Notes under the pieces: generated by a model
Databases searched by the model: none
The model's input: the letters and a program-made list of their open reading frames with translations, nothing else
Told to the model about the DNA's origin: nothing
Source of the DNA: Undaria pinnatifida
Taxonomy: Eukaryota > Sar > Phaeophyceae > Laminariales > Alariaceae
DNA length: 64,000 nt
Assembly: GCA_012845835.1 (NCBI GenBank)
Contig: JABAKD010000018.1
Coordinates: 5,477,279-5,541,278, forward strand
Direction of reading: 5' to 3'
In this document: one piece after another, positions 24,301 to 33,749 of the stretch
How positions within the stretch are numbered: the first letter of the stretch is position 1
How the letters are laid out: each line of letters opens with the position of its first letter
Translations under genes and position numbers: made by a program

Positions 24301-27300
24301 TAGATAATCTAGATCCAATACATATGTGGTTATGATCTTGTGTTGTACTGTGCAGGATTTGTGCGGTGCAGATCCAACCCAGGAAATATATACTATTGAT
24401 AGTCATAGATAGTTCAGAGCATACGGCTGTCGCCCGGCAAGACATGGTCCATAGGCCATGCCGATCGTATCGACTAGGGATATATCTTGCTCTGGAAGGC
24501 GAACATCGTCAATAGGGATCTGATCTGTCCGACGTGTGAAATGCTTACGGCCAAAATCTGCATCTTGCGCATCACGCATCGTTGTGGACATGACTACACT
24601 AGCACGAGGAGGATACGAGCGGGGACGGAGGAGGGCAGGGGGGGTGAGGCAGAGGAACAGAAGGGGAGGAGGATACGCGGCGTCGACAACGCCCCGTCAA
24701 CTATGGCGAGGTCTGAAATTGTGTGAACTTTCCGCGAAGGATATGGCTCGATGATTCCCGTGGACAGTGTCCAGAACCAAGAGGAAGATAACATCACCAT
24801 TCTCTTCCCGGCCCCTGATATTTCAACGAACATTTAAAAAAAACACAACGCCTTTACAATTGAAAATCCGTACGTATTGGGGGGCATTTTACTTTGAAAT
24901 AACAAAGGGAGAGGTTTTGGGGCTCTGAAGGTTAATCGTGTCGAAGCTCATCTTTGCAACCCGAAAAAAATGCTAATGCTTTGATCGCGCGCAATGCTAC
25001 ATACAGAGGGGGGGCACCTTGACGGGGGGGGGGGTCTCGCGAAGGGCAAAATATAATACTCCGGAGTATCATATTGTAGCAAGCTGAGTGTAAACGGTAA
25101 ATGCTTCTGTCGCGCACGCCAAAATACGAGGTGGGTACGAACGACCTCGTGAAGGGTATAAGATGGATTTTAGCGTTTTTTTCTTTCGCTCGCACCTTGG
25201 TGAGCGGCGCAATTGTGGGCATGACGACGGTTACGGGAATGCCCAGCTGTGTCCCGTGCCACGCGAGGGCGAGGGCATGGTTGCCCGCGCTGGCAGCGAT
25301 GACCCCCCTCTTCTTCTCCTCCTGAAACGGCCGACGAAACGGAAGATTAGTGGCGGCGGCGGGACTGGTGTCGATCCGGCGAGAATTGAAGCATAAGCGC
25401 CGGCGGCGGGATTGGTGTCGATCCAGTGATAATAGAAAGATGAGTGGCGGCGGGATTGGTTTCGGTTCGGTGACATCGAAGCGGTTTCACAGGTGCATTT
25501 CAGAGAGATCTCTGCTACTATTAGGGTACCACCCTTTGGTTGGGTAGGAAAATCATAAAATGATAGCATTAAAAATCGGTGGATGGCACACATTACGGTA
25601 GGGATGCGCCATTTTTTTTTTTTTTCTTTCTGCAAGGTTGTTGGCTCAAGGAGCTCTACACCCCACCCCCCCCCCAAAACAACTGTCTCACTAATAGGCA
25701 AACCGAAAAAGCAATCCGATGACACAAAAACCCGAGGCCCAGGCGAAAAAAAAAAAAAACTTTGTTGCAAAACGAGAACGACATTCCGACGACATTGGGT
25801 TAACGCCTTTGCCAATGGAACCTCGATTTTGGGGAAAAAATACTCGGAATCAGTATAGCGACAGGTTGTGGGGCTCTTAAAAGGCGGTTAATGACCCTTG
25901 GTCATTCAGAAAACAAAAAAAACGGCCAAAAAGTGCTATGATGATGCTATCGTACCACGCGTCGAACGTCATAGCCTGAGGCCAACCCAGCCCACGAAAA
26001 AGTAAGGTGTTACAAATCAAAACGTGATATATATATACGTGTAAAATTATTTTAAAATCTCCAACCTACTTTTTCGCGAATTGGTTTGACCCTGGGTTGT
26101 CACGATCGTCGGTTTCACTACTAGCATCGTATGTTTCCTAGCCCAACCAAGATTGGCCAACCAAGATTGGAATCGCAAAACTCCTGATTGTGCATCCTCT
26201 CCGCTCGTCCCAGGAGGGGGGGGGGGGGTTGCGCGAGAAGCCCACTGGCCCACCTAACCAACCGACCAGCCGCGCAACGATTTTTTTATTGGTTGATGGC
26301 TGTTGATTGTTAGATGAAACATCGAAACCAACCGACCGAAAAATCGATCAACCAATGAATAGGGTTCGTTGGGCGGCAAAACCAACCAAAAGTCCACCAA
26401 CGCATGAAACGAATCAATTGAGCGGCCGAAACAAACAAAACAACCAAACAGCAAGTCACCTGACCAATCAATGGAATGGCTCCACCGATCGACCGACCAA
26501 CTCGCCACCCAGCCAACCAGCTAACCAGTCAACCAGCCAATTAGCAGACCCTCCACCAACAGACAAATCGACAAACCACCCAAACCACCAAAAATAAAAA
26601 TAGTTAACCAACCAACCAACCAACCAACCAACCAACCAACAAACCAACAAACCAACCAAAAGACCAGCCAGAAGACTAATCAAGAGACCAACCTAAAGAC
26701 CAACTAACCGACCTATGAAACGGTTCCATCAAACATGAATCACCTAAAAAAAGTGGGGCGACAGGGTGAAGGATGGGGTGGGGGGTCGAGGCAGTAAGGG
26801 AGGGAGGGAGGGAAAGAGGGAGATAATCAGGGAGGGGGAGGTGTAGGGGGCGCCTCACATCGCTCAGGCACATGAGGGCATTGCGCGCTCCTCGCTCCTT
26901 GAACGAGCCGGTGAACTGGCTGAATTCTAGTTTGAGGTACACCTGACGGCAGTGTGCAAGCGAACGGAGGGCATGGCGAGCGTGATAGCGCAGGGTCGGG
27001 GAGAGAAGCGGGGGTGAGGGTGAGGGGAGGAGAATGAACATAGCAACGAGTAGCAGAGACGAACCACATGCAATACAACAATGCAAAGCACAGTAGAGCC
27101 GAGCACAGCATATACAACGTACAAGAGCGGAACACAATACAGCACAGCACAACACAGCACACACCACAACATAGGTCAAAGCAAAGCAAAACACAACACA
27201 GGACATACTACAACACAGAGTCTAGCAGAGAAACGCACAGCACAATTCAGAATAAAACGGCACAGCAATAGCTAGCAAAGCTCGCTGACCCAGCTCTGCA

Positions 27301-30300
27301 TCGTAAAAACGTGCCGAGTCTTCCATTTTTTCTTACCTCCCCCGTCCGACCCGCCACCCCGCTCACCCCCGCTCCCCTGTCCCCTTCCACTGAACCAGCG
27401 CAGTTACGTGAACATCTTCTGAGTCTATAAACTTCTGCTGCTCCTGCCAGCTGCACGCTAAGCAAAAAAAAACAAAACACGGAAACCCTTTCTTCCATTC
27501 CCCACTGCCCAATGCCCAAAATCGGGTACGTACCTCCATTCCGCAGAGCTTGCTGAGGAAGTGGCTCTTCTTCATGTCCGATCGCACGATACCCCCCCGG
27601 ATTCGGTGCATCGCTTTGCTCACGTCCTAACGACGGCCAGGCAAGGAAAGCGGGAAGGGGTGCGGGGGGAATTAAAAAATCGCGGCGGCTGTATGATGGC
27701 ATCGGACGCGTGCTTGCGAAAGGACTGCAGCATTAATAGAACACTTTTGGGCCGAAAAGTTTTTCATGATTTCATCGAGCCTGTTTTTCAACCGATGGAT
27801 TTACCGGTACCCAGGACCATTGAAATAGTATCATTTGCGTTTCACGAAAAAATGTTCTTAGCCCCGAGGGAATATTTCAATACCTCCAGTAGGCCTCGAG
27901 ATTGTTCTTCGGTGTTTCAAGTGGAACATATTTCCTCAAACATCAGCGTGTCGGTGATGTATAGAAGCAAATGCGTCAGGATACGGGACTTTCAGCCCTT
28001 GACAGACTAGACGGAAAATTTCAACAGTTTATCTTGACTGACACCAAACTACTAGGTTTTAATATTGAGGCGGGGTATTGAAACGAAGATATTTGGGGAC
28101 GGCACTTTCAGGCCATGACCGACTAGACGGCATTTTTCCAGTAATGTTGTACCTCGACTGACGCCAAACTACTAGGTTTTAGTGTAGAACAATCGGTTGT
28201 ACCTCCGTTTGACCCCTGGACGTACCCGCTTCCATAATTAAGTTGGGAACCTCCCCGTTTAAGTACCTTATTTGAAAGAAAAATGTCGAAACACGTCAGC
28301 GGTTAATTCGATAAAATTAGGGTCGATACTCATCATGCAAGCTGCGTGATACACCTAATGCTGTGACTACAATGGAGCAGTTCAATTAACACGCGGAATT
28401 CATGAAAATAAGCGGAAGTATAAGTGTGGTGAGCTTAAGCTTTACTTTTTCTTTCGAAATCATCCCGACTACCACTCACTATTGTTATCACAAGGGGATG
28501 GTAGCAATCCATCCCCTACCGAAATTGCCTGCCGTAGCGGTTCTCGAGTGTGCTGGGTATTAGCGATAGTTTCGAGCTCAACTCTGCGGCGATGCCCATC
28601 CCTGCGTTTTCAACGCGTACAACGAACAGCAGGACTGCTGTCGTCGCACAGCAGTCTATTAGGAAAGGTTTTAGGTTAGCATGTGTATGATCATGATACG
28701 GGAACACTGCTACGAAATAAGCCATCGCACAACAGCGGCAAAATAAAGCAATCCCAATGATCCTATCATTTGGATCACTACCTGTACCGGCGCCCGCCGA
28801 AGGAAGATGCTTCAGTGTGAAGGACTTTAGAGGGGTATCAGTCCGTTTGACCACTTGCACAAGGTTAACCAATAGCTTACCCAAACTAAGCCTTGTAACA
28901 CTCTCCCCCCCTGAAACGGCGGGATAGCAAGTCGGCTGGATATACGGCGGACCTCTGTCAATATCCAAGCCGTTTCATTCCCTGGGGATACCAGGGAGAG
29001 TAATTTTCAAGTTCGACATGGGGAAAATCTGAAAAGTTTATTATTGTGGATGGTGGGGATCGAACCCACGACCCAAAAACCCATGGTCCTGCCGACTACG
29101 CCATTTGTTAAGGACTTTAGAGGGGTATTAGTCTGTTTGACCACTTGCACAAGGTTAACCAATGCTTTTACCCAAACTAAGCCTTGTAACATTAGCCTGA
29201 GATTTCCGGTGAAAACATAAATTCGAGAGCGGTTGTACCGCGGTAGCTGTCCCTCTATACGAAGCGCCGGTTGAAGTGGTGCCGGTTGCGCGCTACAATA
29301 GTGTCTGCGAAATCGGCCGCCACAGATGGGAACAACCAGTATGCGGAGTAGTGCCGGTAGCCGCTACGTGATAGTGCCTGCATTTCCGGCTGTCACATTT
29401 AAAGCAGCACAATAGAGGGGTCACTATTGCTGTGCTGGTACTACTGCTGTTGCTGTGCAAAGAGTGTTGTTAACAGCAGTGCGAAAAACACACCGTTTCT
29501 TAAACAAGAAATTCCTTACATAAGAAATCTAACTGTGGGACAGTATGGTATCCCCGTTTTTTGTTTTTTACTACCGATAGGTCGAAGAAGCGTGGTTTAC
29601 TCCGCTTTTTTTTGTTTGGTTTTTAATAATCACATTTACTCTCTAGCTCAACTCGTAAGAGCAGTTACCCTCAGCGAGGCCTTCTGGACAAACCGTGGTC
29701 TCTCACCGGTTTCTTCCCTGCTTCCCCCCGGTATTTGCCTTCATTTTTGTCCTGCAAGTCACAGGGTTCAGCTTTCCCACTTTTTTACGCTTTTTATGCT
29801 CGTCGGTTTGCATCGACTTTCGCCAACTCACGCTCTCGCGCTTTCGGCCCGCCGATGTGTAAGAAAGAGTCCCTAAGGTATGAATTCGAACCTACGAGCT
29901 CGACCCAAATACTGCTGTAGTTACGCGGCTTACTATTACTCGCATACAAAGGAATTGGACCACAAGGCGTGTAGCATCCTATGATAACAGCATAATCCTG
30001 AGCATCAGATCGTATCATCCAACACCCTATAAAATGTACGTCACTCGGCACAGACGAAACTGACTTGGTTTGAGTGTGCACACTTTTTATATACGCCGCC
30101 TTTTTTTTTGCACGTACTATTAATCAATACTACTACTCTGTAAAATACTGCTTGCTGGACGTACCACTTTGACGTACGTCGGCAAAAAAAATCAAGAGTC
30201 AACCCAAACTCACTCGAGCCGTAGGAGGCCACCCAGCAGAGCAGAAAGAGTGGAGCGCTACCCGGCAAGGACGCCATAGGAGGCAAAGTTGGCCTTGGGT

Positions 30301-30892
30301 TCACGAGCACGGACTCATGAGCATGGAGGCGTAGCACGGCGCACGCTTGCAGCATGCTCATGATCCGTGCTGCATCTGGCCAGACTACATGAACAGCAGC
30401 AGCACAGACTGCAGCAGTTATAGCTGCACCTGCAGGTAAAATAACGCCCACAACTTACGTTTAGTATGGACCACCCAACCGGCCGAACTTACACATGACG
30501 TATTTGAAGTAGTTGAGAAAAAAAGTCAAGTACGATCGTCTTTACCTTTACAAACCATCCTTGTTCCTTCCTAACAACCTACCGCGAGCTCTGCATGCTC
30601 TGCGAGCTCTGCACGCGCGCCCCGACCACTCCTCTAGGCACACCGGGCGGCTCACCTCGAAAGTTACTGGGAGATCGTCCGAAGGAACTGCAGCTGGCTT
30701 GGGCTTGTCTGCAGCCGGCTCTACTACCTTTGCTGCTGGGGCTTCCTTTTTCTTGTCTGTGTCGTCGCTTTTCGTAGGAGCTGCGGAACCTTTCCATCTG
30801 GCGGCCCAGGACAACACGGGCCTGACAGAAGAAGACCTTGGCGTGAGCAAGGGTCTAGCCACCGATCCACGGAATGCCATACGCATCGCCAT
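12501..30892 (-). CDS. Threonine/serine dehydratase (PLP fold plus ACT domain), split gene of 12 exons, probably mitochondrial
   Basis: Exons (minus strand): 30892-30656, 27626-27534, 26942-26859, 25321-25196, 23170-23075, 21685-21605, 20895-20800, 18233-18120, 17483-17297, 16085-15932, 14851-14779, 12575-12501. They join in frame to about 472 aa. Members of this fold-type II PLP family deaminate L-threonine (to 2-oxobutanoate) and/or L-serine. Visible motifs are the Schiff-base lysine in GSFKERGA (about residue 125), SAGNHA (about 149-154), a glycine loop [10 protein letters not shown] (about 249-258) and a C-terminal ACT domain from about 400 on. The N-terminus is Arg/Ser-rich with no ASAF motif, so mitochondrial import is inferred rather than plastid. 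The length fits the single-ACT TdcB/IlvA-like class plus a presequence of about 70 aa. The last exon may run six codons on to a TAG, or a short further exon may lie below 12.5 kb. The family call is confident; substrate preference is unknown. Confidence 0.9.
12803..13264 (+). mobile_element. Non-autonomous TIR element with GGCACTATAGAG subterminal repeats
   Basis: The left end GGGAGGCTCCCAAATAGTGCC is matched by the inverted right end GGCACTAATAGGAGCCCCCC. Repeated GGCACTATAGAG blocks lie inside the right end. No protein frame. It lies in dehydratase intron 11. Confidence 0.7.
13448..13510 (+). repeat. AGCTAAAGCTTTATTTTTCC repeat with hairpin and A-tail
   Basis: The CATCCGCCGGAGGATG palindrome, preceded by AGCTAAAGCTTTATTTTTCC and followed by an A-run, recurs at 46713-46756. 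It may be the 3' end of a retroposed element. Confidence 0.6.
13740..13857 (+). mobile_element. MITE-A right-end fragment
   Basis: Ends GGTGTACCTCTTTCGTAGCA then TGCGTC. Three partial repeats of the CCTC(TTTCGTAG) end occur in tandem. Confidence 0.6.
14060..14365 (+). mobile_element. MITE-A copy
   Basis: GACGCGTGCTACGACAGAGG at the left and CCTCTATCGTAGCACGCGTC at the right form 20-bp inverted ends. The interior is the reverse of the 15544 copy (GAGCTCAAGACCTCTCCCAA). Confidence 0.9.
14779..14851 (-). CDS. Dehydratase exon 11: ACT helix
   Basis: After the split serine it encodes [17 protein letters not shown] then LHSNMDQ, the ACT helix and the conserved I-x-x-(I/V)-x-H-(E/D)-R strand. Acceptor ACCCAG, donor GTCAGC, phase 2/0. 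Confidence 0.88.
15544..15823 (+). mobile_element. MITE-A copy
   Basis: GACGCATGCTACGATAGAGG at the left and TGTCGTAGCACGCGTC at the right. The interior has GGCTCCTTAACCCAAAATCG, GTGATTATCGTCGTGTACC-like sequence and TTTTTCATCCGG. Confidence 0.9.
15932..16085 (-). CDS. Dehydratase exon 10: linker and ACT start
   Basis: The split glycine codon leads into [20 protein letters not shown], then [18 protein letters not shown] and [13 protein letters not shown]. The CGGNID motif marks the end of the catalytic domain, and [15 protein letters not shown] is the first ACT strand and loop. Acceptor TGCAG, donor GTGAGT, phase 1/2. Confidence 0.92.
16095..16870 (+). repeat. G-rich tandem region including GGGTT array (16630-16722)
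   Basis: An 18-bp GGGGGCGGGGGTGGCGAT repeat, GGGGT-rich sequence, then pure GGGTT pentamers. It lies in dehydratase intron 9, so the transcript carries the C-rich complement. The GGGTT is internal and is not taken as a telomere. Confidence 0.9.
17083..17262 (+). repeat. TAC/TGC trinucleotide array
   Basis: (TAC)n grading into mixed TAC/TGC triplets in dehydratase intron 9, ending just before exon 9's donor. Confidence 0.95.
17297..17483 (-). CDS. Dehydratase exon 9: end of catalytic domain
   Basis: It encodes 62 codons plus one base, [19 protein letters not shown] through [18 protein letters not shown]. The E-G-(G/A)-G-A-x-x-x-A-A motif closes the PLP domain. Acceptor TCGAAG, donor GTACGC, phase 0/1. 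Confidence 0.92.
18120..18233 (-). CDS. Dehydratase exon 8
   Basis: It encodes 38 aa, [20 protein letters not shown] then [18 protein letters not shown], the family GVEP...TIADG-(L/I)AV segment. Acceptor GCCCAG, donor GTAAGG, phase 0/0. Confidence 0.9.
18415..18764 (+). mobile_element. MITE-A copy
   Basis: GATGCGTGCTGCGACAGAGG and TATCGTAGCACGCGTC ends, with interior GTACACAACGAGAATC present twice. Located in dehydratase intron 7. Confidence 0.85.
19195..19492 (+). repeat. GGTTT pentamer array
   Basis: About 300 bp of TTTGG/GGTTT with occasional GGTAT or GGTTC. Plus-strand frames (Phe-Gly-Leu-Val-Trp) are artefacts. Confidence 0.97.
20590..20782 (-). repeat. C-tailed dispersed repeat (copy a, opposite orientation)
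   Basis: The plus strand reads GCCGAGCACCT, CGGCGCTTGGCGC, AAAACCCGACTCG, GATGCGAGGGCCTACGGTC and finally a run of about 20 C. The same order appears on the minus strand in copies b-d. It lies in dehydratase intron 6. Confidence 0.7.
20800..20895 (-). CDS. Dehydratase exon 7: glycine-loop exon
   Basis: It encodes 32 aa, [20 protein letters not shown] then [12 protein letters not shown]. The phosphate-binding loop reads GGAGL where the family usually has GGGGL. Acceptor ACCAG, donor GTGAAG, phase 0/0. Confidence 0.92.
21605..21685 (-). CDS. Dehydratase exon 6: AGAGT exon
   Basis: It encodes 27 aa including [10 protein letters not shown] and [17 protein letters not shown], matching the family pattern (I/V)AGQGT-I-x-x-E-I. 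Acceptor TTGCAG after a pyrimidine tract, donor GTGAGG, phase 0/0. Three decayed copies of its first half lie upstream at 21768-21813, 22452-22500 and 22764-22806. Confidence 0.92.
21768..21813 (-). pseudogene. Decayed copy of dehydratase exon 6 (5' half), copy 2
   Basis: The minus strand reads [14 protein letters not shown], 10-11 residues identical to exon 6. The acceptor AG is mutated (CCGGGG), and the homology dissolves into a run of more than 20 G (plus strand). Confidence 0.75.
21840..22022 (+). repeat. C-tailed dispersed repeat (copy b)
   Basis: From a G-run through GTTTGTGCATGGCCGTAGTC, CATAGACCCTCGCATCCC and CACGTCGGGTTTTCACC to GCGCCGTGAGGTGCTCGGC. Near-identical to copy d at 63090-63206. 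Confidence 0.85.
22452..22500 (-). pseudogene. Decayed copy of dehydratase exon 6 (5' half), copy 3
   Basis: The minus strand keeps the CCAG acceptor and GMRY, then a small TATA-type insertion breaks frame before NGYDDEE. A G-run and GGTTAAGGAGGG lie on its 3' side. Confidence 0.7.
22550..22702 (+). repeat. C-tailed dispersed repeat (copy c)
   Basis: Diverged copy: CATGCATGGTCGTGGTGG, GACCCTCGCATTCC, GCGTCGGGGTTTAACCGAC, GCGCCGTGAGGCG. Confidence 0.75.
22764..22806 (-). pseudogene. Decayed copy of dehydratase exon 6 (5' half), copy 4
   Basis: The minus strand reads [15 protein letters not shown]. The acceptor AG is lost (CCGGGG). It sits beside GGTTAAGGGGGG, like the other copies. Confidence 0.7.
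22885..23000 (+). repeat. TAC/TGC triplet array
   Basis: Mixed (CTACTG)n and (CTG)n in dehydratase intron 5. Confidence 0.9.
23075..23170 (-). CDS. Dehydratase exon 5
   Basis: It encodes 32 aa, [20 protein letters not shown] then [12 protein letters not shown]. This matches the family segment after the TK/R-x-x-x-x-x-x-G-A-x-V motif. Acceptor CGGCAG, donor GTGAGA, phase 0/0. Confidence 0.88.
23879..24093 (+). repeat. Tandem duplication, about 105-bp unit x2
   Basis: Both units contain GCCCGTGGTTTCGGCAT, AACGAA(T/C)AGTAACGCGAAG, CGAGCAACATTT and CTCGGCTGAGAGAGCCCC. Confidence 0.9.
25196..25321 (-). CDS. Dehydratase exon 4: SAGNHA exon
   Basis: It encodes 42 aa, [20 protein letters not shown] through [16 protein letters not shown] is the conserved asparagine loop that contacts PLP and substrate. 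Acceptor TTTCAG, donor GTGCGA, phase 0/0. Confidence 0.92.
25585..25963 (+). mobile_element. Diverged MITE-A-like copy
   Basis: The left end CACATTACGGTAGGG and right end TATCGTACCACGCGTC resemble MITE-A ends. The interior is poorly conserved. Confidence 0.5.
26600..26700 (+). repeat. ACCA tetramer array
   Basis: (AACC)n with flanking degenerate AACCAA blocks from about 26320, in dehydratase intron 3. Confidence 0.9.
26859..26942 (-). CDS. Dehydratase exon 3: PLP-lysine exon
   Basis: It encodes 28 aa including [20 protein letters not shown]. The lysine in GSFKERGA is the expected Schiff-base residue. Acceptor GTCAG, donor GTGAGG, phase 0/0. Confidence 0.9.
27534..27626 (-). CDS. Dehydratase exon 2
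   Basis: It encodes 31 aa, [14 protein letters not shown] through LSKLCGME, phase 0/0. The acceptor ends in TTAG and the donor is GTACGT. This is the N-terminal helix of the family (pattern D-x-x-x-A-x-x-R-I). Confidence 0.85.
28820..29190 (+). repeat. Direct repeat pair flanking a tRNA-like sequence
   Basis: 28820-28899 and 29110-29190 share AAGGACTTTAGAGGGGTAT, CCACTTGCACAAGGTTAACC and AAACTAAGCCTTGTAAC. Between them (29046-29106, minus) lie an A-box-like TGGCGTAGTCGG and a B-box-like GGGTTCGATCCCC. Confidence 0.75.
29650..29895 (-). mobile_element. Diverged tRNA-derived SINE copy
   Basis: The minus strand retains GAAAGCGCGAGAGCGTGAGT, a TCGATG...CGACGAGC core, GCTGAACCCT and a GAAGGCAA...ACCGGGGGG block in SINE order. 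A B-box-like GGTTCGAATTC is at its head. Confidence 0.6.
30656..30892 (-). CDS. Dehydratase exon 1: presequence
   Basis: It encodes 79 aa starting [10 protein letters not shown], with several Arg/Ser residues and no acidic residue in the first 40, which is typical of mitochondrial presequences. A Lys/Ala/Pro-rich linker follows. It ends in ...DDLPVTFE at a GTGAGC donor. The start was chosen at the first of three closely spaced Met codons. The frame is open further upstream to 31039, but that extension is hydrophobic and unlike a presequence. Joining to exon 2 gives [14 protein letters not shown], the usual entry into the family's first helix. Confidence 0.75.
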
Positions 30893-32600
30893 CTCGTTAC
30901 AGTGTGGGGCAAAGATACTGGTACTAGGTACGAATACGAGTCGCAGCGTTGTTGTGAACGCCGAAAGCTGGCGATTTTGATCATGAATACGAAATAGAAA
31001 ACAAAACACGAGGAAAATAATCCAGCCAGATTTCCGCACGGACTGGAAAATGCCCTACCAATCAGACAATACCCCGCCCCCAACCGGTCCAAATCATACC
31101 GCATATCAACGGACGACGACGCGGCGACTGACACGACGACTCTCAGACCTGAGCCCTCTAACCCGATCCTGGGCATGCAATTGACCGACGGCTGGGCCCA
31201 CTAAGCACCCTGATCCCGCGCCGAGGTAATTAGAAAGTCGGCCGCAGCAAAACGAGGAGAAACCCTCAAGACCTTCGACAACGACTATCAACACCACGGC
31301 GGCGAACCATACAACAACGAGGGGCGACTGGTAACACATCCATCCATCCATCCCCTGGCATCAATTTCCGAGCCCGTGATCTCCAAAACGAGAGCAACGT
31401 ACACGACAAAGAAAACCGCCGACTTGGAAAGATCTAGCCGAGATCTATCTGTCCATAATAGGCGTATCGATTGGGGTTTACGCTCTTCTTCCCCCCGTTG
31501 TCGAAAACATCATCAGTTTGGAAATTCGTATACTAGTACGAGGGGGGTGTTTTGATTTTTTTACCTTTTGCGTCAGTTTTAATACGCCAGAACGCGACGC
31601 TCCAAGTCTCCAAGTGTACAAACGTGGGGAATTTGTGCATGGATGTTTGTATGTTCTTGTGTACTGCTGTAGTAAATAGTTGGACACCTCTGACGCAAAG
31701 TGAAACCCATGTGAGTTTCGTGCTTGTAAGCTGGGGATCAACCATATATATGACATTGTGTGGCACTAAATATAATACTCCGAGCATTCAATATATTGTC
31801 TACATGTATTTACGATGAGAACACATCGCTCAACGACGAAGAATGATACGCAGAAGATACCAGGTACGGGTAGATAGTCTATGCTTTGGATCGACCATAC
31901 TGCACGCGTGAAGGCCTCTTTTGCCCCTTTTTTGTCATACCAGAGGATAGTAATTTTAGCTTATTTAGTGGGACGATCAGGCAAGGACTATCGTGGTCTC
32001 GTACGGAGCACATTTATTTGCTCCTTAATAAGGACGAGAACGTGCTTTCTAACCACCACATCGTCAGGCATGTGTGCATGATGTGTATAAACGTCTTGGA
32101 CTCCTCCGTTACCAGCGGGGATGAGCGAAAAAGTGACGAAACGACTAACTAACTAATATAGAGGACAAAAATGCACAAAGCAAAAGGCCGGCTGCCGGGC
32201 CAGAATCGGAGATGCCGGATTATACAGCCAAAATATAGCTATTTATTGCTTGTGCTTACTACTACATACACTAGACTAGTCTAATGTAATATTATTACGC
32301 GAATTTCCCCATAAAACGGCAGAGCACTTGCTGAGCTGCTTACGGGTATATATACTCGCCAACGTCCCAATGTGGCATTGTGACAACCAGCGGAGCTGCC
32401 TGAGCGAGAAACTACAGGGATTCCTGTGATCTATAGAGAACATATATATATGTGGCTGTTCTGTGGATATAGTCTAGGGGACATGGGGTTTTACGTAATT
32501 ACGGCGGTCTGGATCAATTTCTTGGCCGTTAATAATACGACCCCACCGTAATATTGCCGTAGTGCGGTCATCCGACATCTATCTTTGTGGTAAAAAATAT
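30893..32600. other. No gene; 5' flank of dehydratase gene
   Basis: Complex sequence. No exon, TATA box or element ends recognised. A CATC tetramer run occurs near 31338-31352. Confidence 0.5.
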
Positions 32601-32611
32601 CGGTTTATGCA

Positions 32612-33747
32612 GTGGTACTCCGAGTGAGTGGGGGTTGCGCGGTTGGTCCGTGTTGGGAAGCGTGCTCCTCATGGATTCCGGAGTCTTTGGTTGGTCTCTC
32701 CTCATCATGGCTCGCTAGATAGACTCAAAGCTTACACATTATTTCCTCTACAATGAACTCTAAAAGACAGACAAACCAAGACAAAAGACAGAGTAGAGCA
32801 AAGTTGGGCAGGATAGAGCAGGGTAGTGATATGAGGGGCGTCCTGCTTATCCCATCATCGTCACCTACATTGCCGCCCATCTATGATGGCCTTGACGTGA
32901 ATGTGACATCTAATATCACGTGGCTTCACGTCAACAATGACACGGTTTCACGTCGAATCTATAAACTATCCTTCTACGGAGGGCAATCCATTACATTAGG
33001 CCACCCTGAATAGTCGTAAATGCAGATCACCTGGCAATCAAGGGTGTCAACAAAACATCCAAAATTGGAAAGGGGATCGAAGATGCGGCTATTCGAAACA
33101 AACGAAAATGAGGCTATAGATTCTCCAACACCTCTTAATAATAATGAGGCGAAAATGCCTCATTCATTGCAAGATATACAACCCTATCTATGAGCTTTTT
33201 GCACTAGAGTAAATCGAGTGGCCGGCTCCATTGCACCACACCTTACTGCTGTACCGTGTCGCCACGGAATAGGGGCACATGCAATAGTTTGCCCTACCCC
33301 ACCCCCCCCCGAGTACGAGTTGCGCGCTTCGACACCTGCCGTCGACGCCAAAAGCAGTGGTACTCCGACGGACTGGGGAATGCGTGGTTGGTCGGTGTTG
33401 GAAAGCGTGCTCCTCATGGGTTCCGGTGTCTTTGGTTGGTCTCTCCTCATGGATCGCTGGATAGGCTCAAAGATTATACCAGGTACATTGTTTCCTCTAC
33501 ATTGAACTCTAAAAGACAGACAAAGCAAGACAAGACAGAGTAGAGAAATGTTGGGCAGGGCAGAGCAGGGTAGTGATATGAGGGGTGTCCCGCTTGTCCC
33601 ACCATCGTCACCTACATTACCGACCATCTATGGTGACCTTGACGTGAATATATTACATCTAATATCACGTGGTTTCACGTCAACAATGACACGGTTTCAC
33701 GTCGAGTCTGTAAACTATTCTTCTACGGACGGCACTCCATTATATTT
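32612..33747 (+). repeat. Direct repeat pair of about 390 bp (32612-32997 and 33357-33747)
   Basis: Both copies begin GTGGTACTCCGA and share GTGCTCCTCATGG, GTCTTTGGTTGGTCTCTCC, GAACTCTAAAAGACAGACAA, AGCAGGGTAGTGATATGAGG and GACACGGTTTCACGTCGA. About 90% identical by eye. Confidence 0.92.
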
Positions 33748-33749
33748 AT

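Larger units (their letters stand above)
27627..30655 (-). other. Dehydratase intron 1 (3.0 kb)
   Basis: GT(GAGC) to TTAG. It holds an 80-bp direct repeat (28820-28899, 29110-29190), a tRNA-like relic, a diverged SINE (about 29650-29900) and the 60-bp CAGCTGTGAG-type motif (28291-28351). No coding exon seen. Confidence 0.75.
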
